Source: Platycnemis pennipes (taxonomy: Eukaryota; Arthropoda; Insecta; Odonata; Platycnemididae). Taken from it: DNA of 64,000 bases. Position 1 is the stretch's first letter; every line of letters begins with the position of its first letter. Both the position numbers and the translations under genes were made by a program. The stretch lies in the NCBI GenBank assembly GCA_933228895.1, contig OW121856.1:101407027-101471026 (forward strand), read 5' to 3'. Positions 12,351 through 24,700 of the stretch are shown here, one piece after another. The notes beneath the pieces were generated by a model that was given only the letters and a program-made list of their open reading frames with translations, ran no database searches and was not told the DNA's origin.

Positions 12351-13960
12351 CGGGAGATTGAGGAAAACGAGCAATTTCCCAAGACAGAACATGTCAATTT
12401 GGCATTCGAACTTGAAAGTGATACGGTGCCGCGTTAGTATCATTGCTCGGAAATGCAGAATAAAGCGGGCATTCTCGGCGATCATGGAAATCGGTTTTAT
12501 CTCGGAAACTTCGGAACATATTTCCGAATATTCAGGGGGGAGACGGGTCGTATCCATTGCGCAGCACCTCGGACGCGGAAGCCGGGACATTTTGGCCGCC
12601 AAGCTGCTGATGAACACACTACCAATGAGGACGAATCACTTGAATCGCCAATGAAGGCCGAATTCGCTCATAAACCGAAGGTCATACTAAACCCTTAGAT
12701 ACGAAGACGTAATGCCCTGCCTTCATTATTGAAGTGGTTATCCCACACGGGCGATAAGACTTACATCTCGACCCAGTTTAGGGCACACACGGGTTAATAA
12801 CTTGGCGGAAGGTGACGTCTAAACTTTTGGTAATGAAATAGAAACCGTGAGATGTTTCTTACATTTAAAACTTGGCAGGGGAGGCCCCAGGGGCTCAAGC
12901 AAGCGCGGCAACCAGACCATATCGCTCGTTGCCTGAGCAACTGCCGGCTTTTACTTCTTACTGACCCGGAAAGAGCATGGGAGTAATTTGGAACCTCGGA
13001 GCGAGTTTTCGTTCTGAATGAAATTTATTCAACAATAAACATCTCTCTCGGTTTACTATCTATAATGCCACAATTCAAGATATTTCCGAAAATGGATGCA
13101 AAAAAAATAATTATGAATGCAGCGAAATAAATTCTGCAAAGTAACTCTGAAAATTCCTTCTAAGGTTCAAAACATGAGGAACATACGGAGTTCGTGAAGG
13201 TAAACGCGTACGCTTATTTATCAAAATGCTTTCCTCAAGAATCACTGCAAACTAAAAACAGTTTCTTTTCCTGGTGAAATTTTCAAAAATATGAGAGACA
13301 CGCCAGCTGTTCGTATCCTTTACGAAACAGTTAAAAAGGATCCATTTGAAATGTAGAAAACAACGCGAATTGGTGAAAGGTCTAATTTAATGGGAAACAC
13401 TTGTACATTAGAAAATTCCAATAGACATGCGTGCAAACAAACATCACATGACAAAACTTAGGACGGCCTTAAACAATTTATAAACACTTTCTCATCGCTG
13501 TCACGGTATAAAACAATAATAACACGAGCACTTAGAAAGAATGTAATGCCTTACGGACCTATAGGACTACTGCCAAAGTAAACAAATTATTAAACAGCAC
13601 AAACCAACAACTGAGAAATTTCGTCAACTACAGACGGAGAAAGTATAGAAAGTTACGGTTGAGATAAACATCCAAAAATCGGAGAAAACTATCAATGCCT
13701 TTAGCATGTTCCCTAAAAAATCGGTCATCTGATTACAGGTAAACCTGCCGAAGGCATTTTCGGACGACGCCTTTCCTATTGACGACGTGACAGTTATAAT
13801 GGCAAGACAGTAATTAACAATTGGTCTGTTTAAGTTATGATGACCCACGTATGGTGCTGTGTCACCCTCGACCAGACAAGATTGCTATGCTCAAGTCGAA
13901 GATTATCAAGGGGGTGCAGAAATTTTTCCACGAGTCCACTTAAGTTTGGGATTTAATGAG
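12351..13960. other. Non-coding sequence, no gene seen
   Basis: GC falls gradually back to AT-rich sequence. No recognisable gene, SINE or retroelement. Confidence 0.4.
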
Positions 13961-13977
13961 GAGAGGAATCACACTTA

Positions 13978-14023
13978 CGGGATGCCTAGCCGCCGCGGCT
14001 GCAGCTGCCGCTGCTGCGTTCAT
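13978..14023 (-). CDS. Candidate first coding exon (poly-alanine N-terminus) with canonical donor
   Basis: On the minus strand an ATG (14021-14023) opens a frame reading Met-Asn, ten alanines written with mixed GCN codons, then Arg-His-Pro. One base later it meets CCCC|GTAAGTG, a near-perfect 5' splice donor (GT at 13977-13976). The frame is closed upstream by an in-frame TGA that overlaps the ATG region, so the ATG is the natural start. The sequence on the 5' side (14024 to about 14560) is a GC-rich island, as expected for a 5' UTR or promoter. Poly-alanine N-termini are common in metazoan transcription factors, but I cannot name one. No second exon is identified. The call rests on 46 bp plus a splice signal and may be chance. 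Confidence 0.25.
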
Positions 14024-14560
14024 TCCAGTAGGGTACATCTTATGTCAGCAGCGCATTCTACCGACACAGCTTCCTCCTGGTGGTCCTCGCCGCCACTCTG
14101 GTGCTCCTTCCGATCCGATCCCAAGCGAAGATCCCTCGGAGGAAGCGTCCGTTCCACCGCTGCTGTTCCGGCGACGCCTCCGACGACGCCGGCCGACGTT
14201 CCTCGGGTTCGACCGGCCTCCCGCGCCGACGCCACACCCGGCTTCTCCTCCCGCACCTGCCGCTTGGCTTTCGACGCCGGGCGCGGCGCCCGAAGGCTGT
14301 TCAGTACGCTCGCCCCCGCCGGTCAGCCAATGCAGCCTCTGCCACCACCACCTCCTCCAGGCGCTCTGTGGATCTTCCTCCAGCTCAGTAGCGGCTGGGG
14401 AAACCTACAACGGCAATGTGACGGCCTTTAGAGAGGAAATAAACCAACCGGGCGACCACCGAATACCTCCTGGGAAAACCTATAAACGAAGAATCCTTGC
14501 AGCGGACGCTGTGATAACAATGCAGTACAACCAGTAAGCTGCAACTGTCGCTGCAAGCTC
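14024..14560. other. GC-rich island open in several frames; possible 5' UTR/promoter or exon
   Basis: The + strand is open in all three frames across roughly 14080-14390, and one minus frame is open as well. The + frame running from about 14055 to 14391 is notable: its G/C third-position bias is about 73% by hand count, it starts with a hydrophobic stretch (LLVVLAATLVLLP) like a signal peptide, and it continues with Arg-rich dibasic sequence. However, it has no ATG before an upstream stop, so it would need a spliced start. The competing view is that this is the 5' leader of a minus-strand gene starting at 14023. I cannot decide between them. Confidence 0.3.
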
Positions 14561-16090
14561 AAGAATAGCAAAGATTCACCTCGAATATCCTGGCGACAAC
14601 GACAGTGTGAACTTTCTCGAAGAGGGTTACAAAACACAAATCAACACGACACAGCACTGGATCCTTTCGGTAGCACTTTCGAAGGGGTAAATGTACGAGC
14701 GGATGTCACAGGGTCGTACTAAAAAAACAGCAACGGACACTGGGGCAAACTTCACTTCACCACGCGACTTTCCTCCTCCTATTACCTCCTCCTCTTTTAC
14801 TCGTCACTTCCTCCCCCTTCCCAGCTGAACCGGAAGCATACGGTCGTGGAACTTCACCAGTGCGGTCATGCACAATGATATCGGGGAGACAGACGGCCCG
14901 GCGATAGCTTTTTCTTCAAGTAGTCGCAACAAATGGACACGACTCCCGAGGACATGAAGGGGACAGTAAACTTGATACTTTAGCGATTGTGTTGCTGAAA
15001 GAAATTGATGAACTCGGAAGGAAGAGGAAAGAAAATTTTCGTGAACGATCGAATGTTAAGTATAAATCCTCATGAGGGGCAATCGACGAGTAAACTCAAA
15101 ATAATCCTCTAGTCTCACTCACTCGATTCAGTCGGTTTACCAGCTTCACTTTTCCTTCGACGTTTAGTGATGCACTTTTTTCATCGACTACTCAAATTCA
15201 AGTTTCACGAGAATCGAAGAAATGGGCGATTCCAAACGATTCAATTCAATACGGCGACGGAAAGAGAAAGATTTACAACACTTTTCGTGGGTACACTTCT
15301 TCCCGTGACAGGCGGATGGGACGGTCAGAATTCTTCGCCACAGATGAGATAGGGAAGATGGGGAAAATAAAACGACCGGACCACAGAACGAAGGACGCCG
15401 CAGGGAAGAAAAGAAAGCTTCCTGCTGGGTCTCTTTTTTTCCTTCTCACGAGTCCGAACGTTTAACCGAATCACTACAGGAGGGCTCCAAGCGCAATGGG
15501 ATAACGAAACAATAATTCGAAGCGGTCTGCTCTACTAGGAGGAACTTACACACTCCTCCGTAAGGTATTTCCTTCTATTCTTTCAACCTGCTCACACAAT
15601 TCGTCAGGACTGCCAACCGTTTAGAATCCTTAGGCGTCCGCGCCGGCGAACGCTGAGGACAACCTTCCGAAGAGGGCACGCTAAAAACTCCAGAGCGAAC
15701 CGCGACGATAACTATATTCCAGATCCAACCTGGCGCGGTGCGACCAAGGGGAATTCCTCCCAGATTTCTCCCGTCGCGGGAAATGCAAATATCCTCACAG
15801 TGGCACAACGCGATGACGTACTAATATCCTTGCCGGCGAAGTGAAAATATCCGAGAGCGAAGAACTTGATCTCTCCGCTGCGACTCGCTCGTTATTCCAA
15901 GAGTCGAACGCACCAAATTGGGAACGGAGTCGTAGAACACCCGAAAAACAAAACACAAGATCCAATATGTTCACGGCGTCGAGGCCTCACTATCCCTTCC
16001 TTCCTCTTCCCCTTCGTACGGGATATGGCGAGGAGACAAGACCACGAGTTTAGTAAATCGAAGGACGCCGGGTTAGCTGCGCGTCCTACC
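14561..16090. other. Non-coding sequence, no gene seen
   Basis: Mixed composition with short open frames and no motif. An Inr-like TCAGTC near 15128 has no convincing partner element. Confidence 0.35.
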
Positions 16091-16194
16091 GCCTCGCCGC
16101 TCGTACAGCCACTGAAAGGAGGGGAGGGTCGAGGCGGAAGAGGGGAGGGCGGCGCGCTTGAGGGGAGGGAGGGTAGACAGCGCCGCCTGAACAC

Positions 16195-19100
16195 TTCCCC
16201 TAACCCGCCTCCTCCTCCCCCCCCCTCGCCGCCGCCATGTGCCCAAACTCCCCCCCTCCCTCGTGCCTTCCCGCCATATCTCCACGAAACCCCACCCCCC
16301 GTCCCCATTCCCATCCTTAACGATTCCCACACCCCTTCCGTCTCACCCTCCTTCCCGCCTGCCCCATCCCCTTGGGTTCCCGCTCTTACGAGCCGTGGCG
16401 GCATTGTGCTTCGCTCGCTTCCACATCATCCCCTCCTCCTCCTCAGACTTCCCTCCACCATTTTCAGTGCCGCCAACCTCACCCCACACCCCGAGAAAAA
16501 AAATTGGATGTAAAAAAAATAAAACCTCTCTTCCTTCTCCCCTTCTTTTCCCTATAAACCCCCTCCTTCCCCACCCTACTCAGACTCTCACGTACAATCC
16601 AACTCTCCCCCATCCCACCAACCTCCCCCTCATCCCCCATCCCCCCCAGCACACATACACAGACACACACACGCGAGCTCTTTCCACGCTATGCGCCCCT
16701 TCAAAAAACCTTCCAATCTCTTTTTCACCTCTCCCTCTCTTTCCTGCTTCTCTCTCTCTCTCTCACTCGCCAGCACCCCAACACCCTTCTATAAACCCTC
16801 TACCTCCTTCCTCTCGACAGTTAGTTCCCTGTGGCCGCAGGAAAGTGGCGGGAGTGGGACGGGGAGTCGGGGAGAGGACGTGTGTGGTGTGGGCTCTCCT
16901 AAATGGGCGTGGGGGAGTGTGGGAAGGGCCGCGGCTCCCTCTGGAAGGGGTGGCGGTGAAGAAACGAGGGCCCTGTGAGCAGGGAGAGGGGTGTTAAAGG
17001 ATTGGTGTGCCCTGGGGTGAGGGCGGACGGGAGGGGGAGGTTGGATGTGGCTCGCATCTAAGCTCATACTGCGATCGCTCTCTTCCCCTTTCTTTTTCCC
17101 TCTTTTCCCCTCCGTCTCGTTTATGTGTCTTGCGTGTTCCTTTTTTATCCTCTCTCTCTCTCTCTGCTCCCCTCCCCAACCGTAATTCCTTTTCCCACCA
17201 CTTCGTATTCCTTCCACTATGCCTCTCGCAAGAGTACTCGCTTCGATCTCTTTTCCCATTATAGCGTTCTTTTCGTCGCTGGATTTTTTTGCGAATATAT
17301 ACGACCAACTCTTCTCTTCTCGTTCGTTCTATTTCCGCGTTTATACTATACATCCCAGGCTCAATTTCCGACGAATTCCGAGTTTTTCTCTTGGCTTTCT
17401 CTCTTCCTTCTTCTTCGCCCTTCCTCAAGAGAGTGCTTACTCTGTTGTTTGTCGACTTTGTGTTTACTCAGAGGTTGTTTTAAAAACATTCTGTACGGAT
17501 TTTGTTTCCCAATACACCCTCTTTTCCTTGATTTGTCGTTCCAATTCTTTCCCACTCCTCTACCGAAGAAGGATAGAGAAAAAATATGATGTTTTTTCTC
17601 TATCCTTCCACGTCCCATTCTCCTTCTTTCTCAATAAGTAATTGTTAATTTGCATGTGTCCCCCAAGTTTAAGCTCAAAGAACGATATAGTTGATCACGC
17701 CCAAAGATATCACAGTAGTCTTGCTTTCTTCCCGTGTCCCGAAAGGAGGGCAACTTCCACAGTCAAGTTTATTTTAGTCTCAATTTCCTGCATTTTTTTA
17801 TTTTTGCAAGTTGACATCCACAATCCCAAAATTTTTATTCCAGTGATGCTGTCTGGATCACTGGTAAATGTTCACATCAACCTTCGATTTTCAATGTTCT
17901 TTTCATGTTTTATCAATACCTTACCTTCTCATTCTATGAAGTTGATTCGATTTCCTTCGTCTTTCGCCAGAATGGTTCATAACAAGCTTTCATTTCCTCT
18001 CCTCCCATTAAAGTTCGGCTTTCTGAATCATTACTCACTCGAGTGACTCAAGTCTCGGAGTTTCGAGCAGTGCCTGCGTGAATCTTCCCCTTTCCGAATG
18101 AACACTAATCGCCTGAACCCTCTCGTGGGAATTCAATTGTGAATTGCGAATATTTTCCCTAACTCTTGCTCACACGAAGTCTTTCGGCGTGCGGAAGCTC
18201 TATCGCGATTCGCCCCGGCAGCGTCTCCAAGATTTTAATTCCCTCCTCGCATCCTCTTCCTCTTCTTCCCTCCTCCAACCTCACGATTGACCCACTTCTT
18301 GCCCTGCGATTAAATCCTCACGTTTCCCTCGGCTCCGTACGATTCCCACCTCGTTTCCCTCTTTCGATTACTCCTCTTGTTCATCGATCTCCTCGCGTTT
18401 TGCTCTCTCTTCCACTCCCTCATTCCTTCCCCCTTTTATCTTCTCACATTCCTTCGCCTTGCTCTGTCTTCCATCACTCCTCCTCCCATTGTTCTACTCG
18501 GTTCACTTTTGGCCGAGTCTCGGAGCGCGAGACAAAAGATCCATCTCTTTTTTCTTATACTCTTTTCCCTTTCTCTCCCTTCGGCATGGGATCTTTTTTT
18601 TCCCTTCTCCCATCCTTTACCCTCCATATATCGCGATGAGTTTTTCCATGATGTCTGTGTCCTTCCCGTCGCTTATTGATCCCTCCTCCTTTTTCTATCG
18701 GTGTACCCCCCCACCCCTACCCCCTCGGAAAGGGTCGCTCGACGTTCCGGGCGGAATTCTCGCGCAGCCACCTCTATTTTTCAAATATCCCACCCTCCCT
18801 CTCCCTCCCTCCTTCATCGTCATCTCCCTCTTCCCCTTTTGTTTTTATCGCCATCTCACCCGTCTCTTCTCCATCCGTCCATTGCGGGTTTGTTGCGTCC
18901 GCTCTTTCGGGCGGTTTTAAATCATTATTTATGTTTGCGCAAGGTTTTTTTATATGCATATCCTCTTTCCCTACCCCACCCTCCTCCTCTACTTCACTTA
19001 CCGAAATTTTCCGTCCATTTCCCCCTCTTTATGCTTTTTTCTCTCCCACTTAGCCATCTCATCTCGAATCACTACATACATACATACGTATTTTTACAAT

Positions 19101-21180
19101 TTTTTTTACGTCCGCCATCCACTCTTATCGCCCAAACTTATTTTCGGGAGTGAGTTTTTTTTTCATTTCCGCCCATCGCTGCTCTTTATCATTCCTTTTT
19201 TTACTTAACGCGCGCCATTTATATTTTCATACTCCCGTTTTCATCCATCATTTCGTGGGGGTGGAGCGAAGGAAAGATTGATAACCGAAATCCTGTTTGA
19301 ATGATGCCCTTTTCCACCCTATTTCATTCCTCTGCAGTGTTTCCTATCTCATCTCCTCGTATCTCCTTTCATTTTCCTCTCTTGGCACCATTCTTTTGCA
19401 TGTATTTCCCCATGAAAATCTTATTTATTTGATGCATAAACATCTGATAAAGGTGTCAAAGTATTTCGACGTGCCGAGCCAAACGGTGTGACGGGGAACT
19501 CGTACCAATTAACGATGTTACTTAGTAAATTACCTATTTCTTAAACTTTGGATTTTCATCTTCCTTATGTCCTCTCTATTACTTTAAGGAGCCCTCTCTC
19601 TCCTTCTCCCCTCAGGATATAATATTCCCCCACTCGATTATACCGATTAAAGCTCTATAACGAACACCCTTCCCAGCGGGCGTCTGAATGTTTCCCTTCT
19701 CAGGGCTCCAGGTTTTATTCCCTTCTCTCTCTTCCCTAATCCTTTATCTCAATCCCCTCTCGTCACTCCTGGCCCCCTCCCCAATTCCCTCCAAGAGAAG
19801 GAATACGTCTGGACTCTCCGGTACCCAACTTCCTGCTCGCCAAACGCCGAGTGAGGCTCTCCAAACAAAACAAAAAAATAAAAACAATTCTTCTCCCACT
19901 CTTCCCCTTTCCTATTTCTCACTTATCACATAGAAAAGCCACCCTTTTTTCCTCCCCTACCCATACAAATACCGAACCCTTTTCCAGGAACTCTTCCGTC
20001 TTTATTCCATATTTACCCCTCAGTCCTCGCCCACCCCGCCTCTTTTTTACACCCTCTCCCCCATCGCCGGGAGGAGAATGGCAGAGTACACCCCCGCACA
20101 CCCCCGCGCGTTATACAAACTCCCAATCTCCCTCGCAGTGCAGTCCACAGCCCGCCCCCGGCATTCCACCCCTCGTCTCCTTCGCCTGGCATATCCAAGC
20201 CGCCGTGGAGGCGACACCCTTGCGTAGGCCACCCCTGTTCTAATATCAACCTCCTCTCAGTGCTTCTCTCACCCTCCAGCACCCCCATCCCCTTCAAACA
20301 TCCCCCCCTCCGCCCCCATATATACGCCCTCAACATCCTCCCCCAGCCCTGCCACGCCTGGGTAGCCAAGAAGACCAGGAAAAGATTCCTCACCCGACCC
20401 CATCCAAGTCTACCCTTCGCCACCGCCCCCCATCCACCAACAGCCTCCTTTAACAGCCTTTAGTCCCCTCCACCCAATGCTTCTCCCACCCCAACCCGCC
20501 CCCATACCCTCAGGGCAAACCGCGCGGTCAGAAAATCCAGACCAGGATCCTCAGCCACCCCTCCTCCACCACTCGGCACACAACGCACCCCCTGAAAAAC
20601 CTCCCCCTCCCTCATCCAGACGCTCTCTTCCAGCCTTACAAAATCATTCCCCCCCTCAAGCCTTGCCTGCCGGCCCTGCGTCCGTGCCGAGTAGCGCACG
20701 GCCAGACCCCACACCAACCTCTCGGCCCCGAACCACCGCTCCACCTCATCCGTGAGCACATAAATACAAGCCAACCCGAAAATAAAAGGGGAGAGAAGGT
20801 GGGGGGAGGATTTTCCCAACCGACCCTGCCCGACCAAAACCCTACAATCCCTCCCCAACCTCCACAGTTACCCCCTTTGCCCTAACTCCCTCCCTCCTTG
20901 CTCAATCCATACATACAACACACCCCTCCAAGCCCTGATGTTGGTCCCCCCCCCCCTAGTCAGGACAACCGCCCCTATTCCCCCTCCTCTCCGTTTTTAT
21001 AACATCTCCGACTCGCCCCCACCCCAACTCTCGAGTCGCTATTTCATTTCTGCTACCCATCCCACGGCAAACGGTGACCACGTACCCCAAACCCCCCCCC
21101 ACAAACTTCCATCCGCACTCCGCCCCTTGAATAACAGCTGAACGGAAAAATTATATTTCCATGCATTAATTCTTCCTCCT
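16195..21180. repeat. About 5-kb pyrimidine-rich (C/T) strand-asymmetric region
   Basis: The + strand is overwhelmingly C and T from about 16195, with purine-rich interruptions at about 16090-16180 and 16840-17050. The bias runs through 17.1-19.3 kb (T/C) and 19.6-21.2 kb (C-dominated). Short (TC)n runs occur near 16749-16764 and 17150-17165. Many overlapping open frames of 60-250 codons on both strands are rich in Pro, Ser, Phe and Leu (or Gly, Arg, Glu on the complement). They are what such composition produces and I do not call them genes. Confidence 0.6.
17569..17607. repeat. Perfect 16-bp hairpin
   Basis: AAGGATAGAGAAAAAA (17569-17584) is the exact reverse complement of 17592-17607, separated by a 7-base loop. 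It lies inside the pyrimidine-rich region. It resembles the symmetry of a tiny foldback or a precursor hairpin, but no target duplication or partner copy was seen. Confidence 0.6.
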
Positions 21181-23400
21181 TACCCGTACGAGTCCCTTCA
21201 TTTTTTTTAATCATACGTACTCCTGCAAGCATGCGTGTTCGTGTGTGTACACTATCCTCTCCTGAGGCGGGCGTATCTCGGAGCCTGCATACGGGATTCG
21301 CTGCGGGCAATATCGGGTCGGCTTATTTTTTTTCACCCGCTTCACCCAAGTTATTCACACCCCTCTTTAGAAAAAAGGGAACCGGGAATAAATGGGTCCA
21401 AAAGTATGTGGGGAAAAAGCGCGATAATACCTGCACAGCCGCGGGTGCCTTATAATACTCCTTCCCCTTACGCCCTTATCAAGTGCCGACACATATGTAT
21501 ACCTACGTCCGCATCCATATGTATTCGCTCGACGTGTTTGCTTTCCATTCCACGAAATTCCAAGCCGCTAGCACGAAGTCCCCTCCCGGAACACCTTCCC
21601 ACACTTTTTTTCACCAGCGCGACCGAGCAGACGTATTCCCCACTCTCCACCATTTGGCTCCCGTGGGAGATTCTCCCATCGATCCCCATGCTGTGCGGAA
21701 ACAAAGTGTTGGAGAAGGTTGGAAACCTGGAACTGGACTGAGACAGGTGGAAAAATGGCTCGAATGAGGCCTGCGCTGCTGTGGAACAGAACTAGGGAGA
21801 CATTGAGACAAGAAGATGGGAAGGAATGAAGACTCGGTATCGTTCTTTTGCCCCATATTTCGCCCTGCTCCCCAAGCGTTCGAAAAAATCCCTTTACACT
21901 CCCACAAACCTTTGAAAGAGTAAAAAAATAAAGAAAAACTCCCGGACACTATCTACCTACGAAACAAAAAAAAATAAAGGCATAAAGAAACTTCCCTAAA
22001 CCCATTCCACGACATGAACACTGGGATAGCATTGGACCCCAACATTCCGATGCACACCCATTCCCTTCGCCGCAAGAAAAAAATTTCCCACACGCACGCA
22101 CACCAGCACAAACATACAATATCCCTTCCCAACACCGAGCACCTTTCCTCCCTCCCTCTTCAAAATCCTCCAAACCGGCCGCACACATATTTATACTCAT
22201 ACACGCACGCGGGCCGGCACGTTACGTACGACCGTGCGCCCTTATGGAAGGCGAAGGGGAGAGAGGGCGATGCCTTTGGGAGTGAGGAGATCACGGGAAA
22301 ATGGGGAGGATTGGGGGGTGAGGGGTAGTTTGTGGGGGGAGGAAGGGGGATGAGGGGAGATTTCAGCCCGCAGAGCGAAAACCTCGGCACCGCTGGACGC
22401 CTGGAAAACCCCGGAGCCTCCGGTATCCCGCTAGACCATACCTTCTTAACCAGCACTCCACCTCCCAGACCCCCACCTCTTCAAAAGCGACCCCCCCCCC
22501 CTCCGCTCCCCCAGTTCCCCTCCCTTCCTAACCCACCCACTCCCAGCGCAAGCTGGCCAAACTATCCGCCCCTGTCCAACACACACGAAAAGCAGGGGGG
22601 GCGGGGGGGAAGAACGGCGGTGGAGGTCTCTGGCGGGGAAGGAGAGAGTTATCTCGGGCGCGCGCGAAAAACGACAGCGGCGAAGCTGAAATCGAAGCGT
22701 GCTGACACTTGGAGACCCAGAAAAGGCAGGCTTGGGAAGAAATATGAGAATGTGATAAGGAAATGATTAAGTATCAAGATCTGTGGGTTTGTGTGGGGAG
22801 GGGGGAAGACAAAAAAATTGGGTGAAAATAATATGCCCCCGTTTCTAATTTCGCTCTCGTGCTTCCCAAAAGTCTGTTTGGTTTTTACAAGGCTCGTCAT
22901 AAATGGATTGTTTTCGCAATCCTCGCCGTCTCGAGGCAGAGCAGTTTCCTTCCGCAACAGGAGACGCCTCGCGAAAATTAGATCACGATTTTCTTCACCT
23001 CACCTTCTTCTCAGATTTGAAAGTAACCACCATGCGATTGGATAACTTCCTCTTCGTTTCGTCCTCGGTCACGAATGGGAAAAAAGTTCATCGAGTTGGT
23101 TGTTTTTAATATTCTCTCTTACTATCTTCCGTGTCTTAGCTGGGCGATTCTATGTCTTGCTTCAATTTTCTTCTTCCTTACTTTCGCTCTATTCCCCTTG
23201 CGATTGGTACAGACGCATTTTAAAACATTCTCTTTCGCCTTCTCTCTCTATTCCAATGCCTGACTACCCTCTCCACATTTCCTCTCATTTCTCTCCCCCC
23301 TCTTCCCGCTTTCCCCCACCGAATATGGTTGGCAAGGGCACATCTTCGGTTCTCCTCTGAGTTGGGGGTCTGATTGCCAGTATCAACCCTACAACGTTTT
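21181..23400. other. Non-coding sequence with short C- and G-rich patches
   Basis: Contains a G-rich patch at about 22240-22360 and a C-rich patch at about 22450-22560, otherwise mixed. The open frames are not recognisable. A short frame opens at an ACCACCATG context near 23028 and ends after 25 codons with nothing to support it. Confidence 0.35.
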
Positions 23401-23419
23401 CTGCGCGGCGCACAAGCTG

Positions 23420-23700
23420 TAGACAAGCACTCCACGTGGAGTCCCTGGCGACGGAGCTCTCGGAACGATCCCCTCGTCCAATGGCGAGGCGCATCCGGCA
23501 CCACTTAGCCAATGGGCGCGCGCCGTTGGCCTCCGCCCCGCCTCCGTGTAATCATTTCGTCGATTGTGGGCGGGGCGAGGGGGGAGGAATGCCAATCAAA
23601 GCGGGCCTCCGCCAATCCGACCGCCACCTCCCCTCCCGCGGTTGCCTTGGTAACGGGGAACCGAGACGGGAGGACGTCGACTCCACGTGGAGTTGGAATG
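23420..23700. promoter_or_regulatory. Promoter-like island: X-box, CCAAT boxes, GC boxes, paired E-box palindromes
   Basis: Within 280 bp there are four CCAAT boxes on + (23478, 23509, 23592, 23612), GC boxes at 23533-23542 and 23568-23576, and a perfect inverted-repeat X-box GTTGCCTTGGTAAC (23641-23654). The 14-bp palindrome ACTCCACGTGGAGT, with a CACGTG E-box core, is present twice (23429-23442 and 23680-23693). CCAAT and GC boxes bind NF-Y and Sp/KLF factors; X-boxes of this form bind RFX factors, known regulators of ciliary genes. This density is far above the rest of the window. Transcript direction is unknown: a + strand ATG at 23699 opens only a short frame that runs into low-complexity G-rich sequence. 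Confidence 0.5.
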
Positions 23701-24700
23701 AAGGTGCTATGCAGGATTGAACGGGGGATGGGGGAGAGGGATGGGGGGGGGGAGAGTTAGGGCGGGAGGGAGCGAGTCGGTTTGTGAAGAGATGGGGCCG
23801 GAGGGGGGCGGGTGGGGTGAGGGAAAAGAGTGGTCGTGGTGGTGATGCGAAGGGAAGTGTGTGTCTGCGTATGTGTGCAAGCCCGTGTGGGAGGGGGGAG
23901 TGGAGAATGAGGCTTGGAGTGGTAAAAGGAAGGTGGGAGTGGAGTGAGGAGGCATGGGGGGAAGAAGTGGTGGTGTTAGGAGGGTAAATGGGGGAAGGGA
24001 GAGGAAGCGAGAGGGTGGGGGAGGAGTAGTATGGGGGGGGGAAGCTTGTCGGAGTGGAAAGCCCACGAAGGGAGTATGGGAGGACGGAGTAGGATGGGGT
24101 GAGGCGGGAGACTGTAGAGCATGCCGGGAAGGAGGAGGGGGGAGAGTGAGAGAGAGAGAGAACAGACCCCCGAAGAGCAAAGGAGGAGGTTTTCTAAAGA
24201 GGCTAGAGGGATAGGGAAACAGAAGACGCTGGGAGGACTGGGGGGAGGGGGAAGGGTGGTGAGTGTTGGCGAAGAGAGAGAGAAGGAGATGAAAGGAGGG
24301 AAGTAGAAGGCTGAGGAGGGGAAGTCAGAAAACGATGGGGGTGGAAAGGGGTTAGAGGAGGAGGAGGAGTTTGGAGAATTTCACTTGGTTGTTAAGGCTA
24401 GAGAAGTGGGAGGGAAGGAAGTATGTAGTAGGAAGAGGAGGAGGGATAAGGAGAGGGAAAGGGGGGAAAGAGCGAAAAATACAAGAGGAACTGAAAGGAA
24501 CGAGACGATATAGTCCGCGCGGGTGGCATAGCAGGAAGAGTGGGAACAGAGGTCGAGAAGAAAGGACGGAAGAAGGGAGAGACGGGTGGATAAGAGGTGG
24601 AGATGGACGAACGCTCTCTCCAACTCTGGGATCGACTGAGGCGAAACAAACATACACACAGGGAGGACGGCTCCGCTCTGCCCGGAGGAAAAAAAATTAG
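23700..24700. repeat. G/A-rich strand-asymmetric low-complexity block
   Basis: The + strand is nearly pure purine with GGGA and GAGA repeats. The strand bias is opposite to that of 16.2-21.2 kb, and the switch falls just after the promoter-like island. Open frames here are compositional. Confidence 0.6.

Noticed and set aside
15120..15165. Initiator-like TCAGTC with downstream promoter element
   Set aside because: The base pattern at +28 to +33 does not fit the downstream element, and there is no TATA box.
15866..16997. Long + strand open frames (215 and 252 codons) as genes
   Set aside because: The products are nearly all Pro, Ser, Leu and His from C-rich low-complexity DNA. Similar frames exist in other registers and on the other strand, with no domain or start context.
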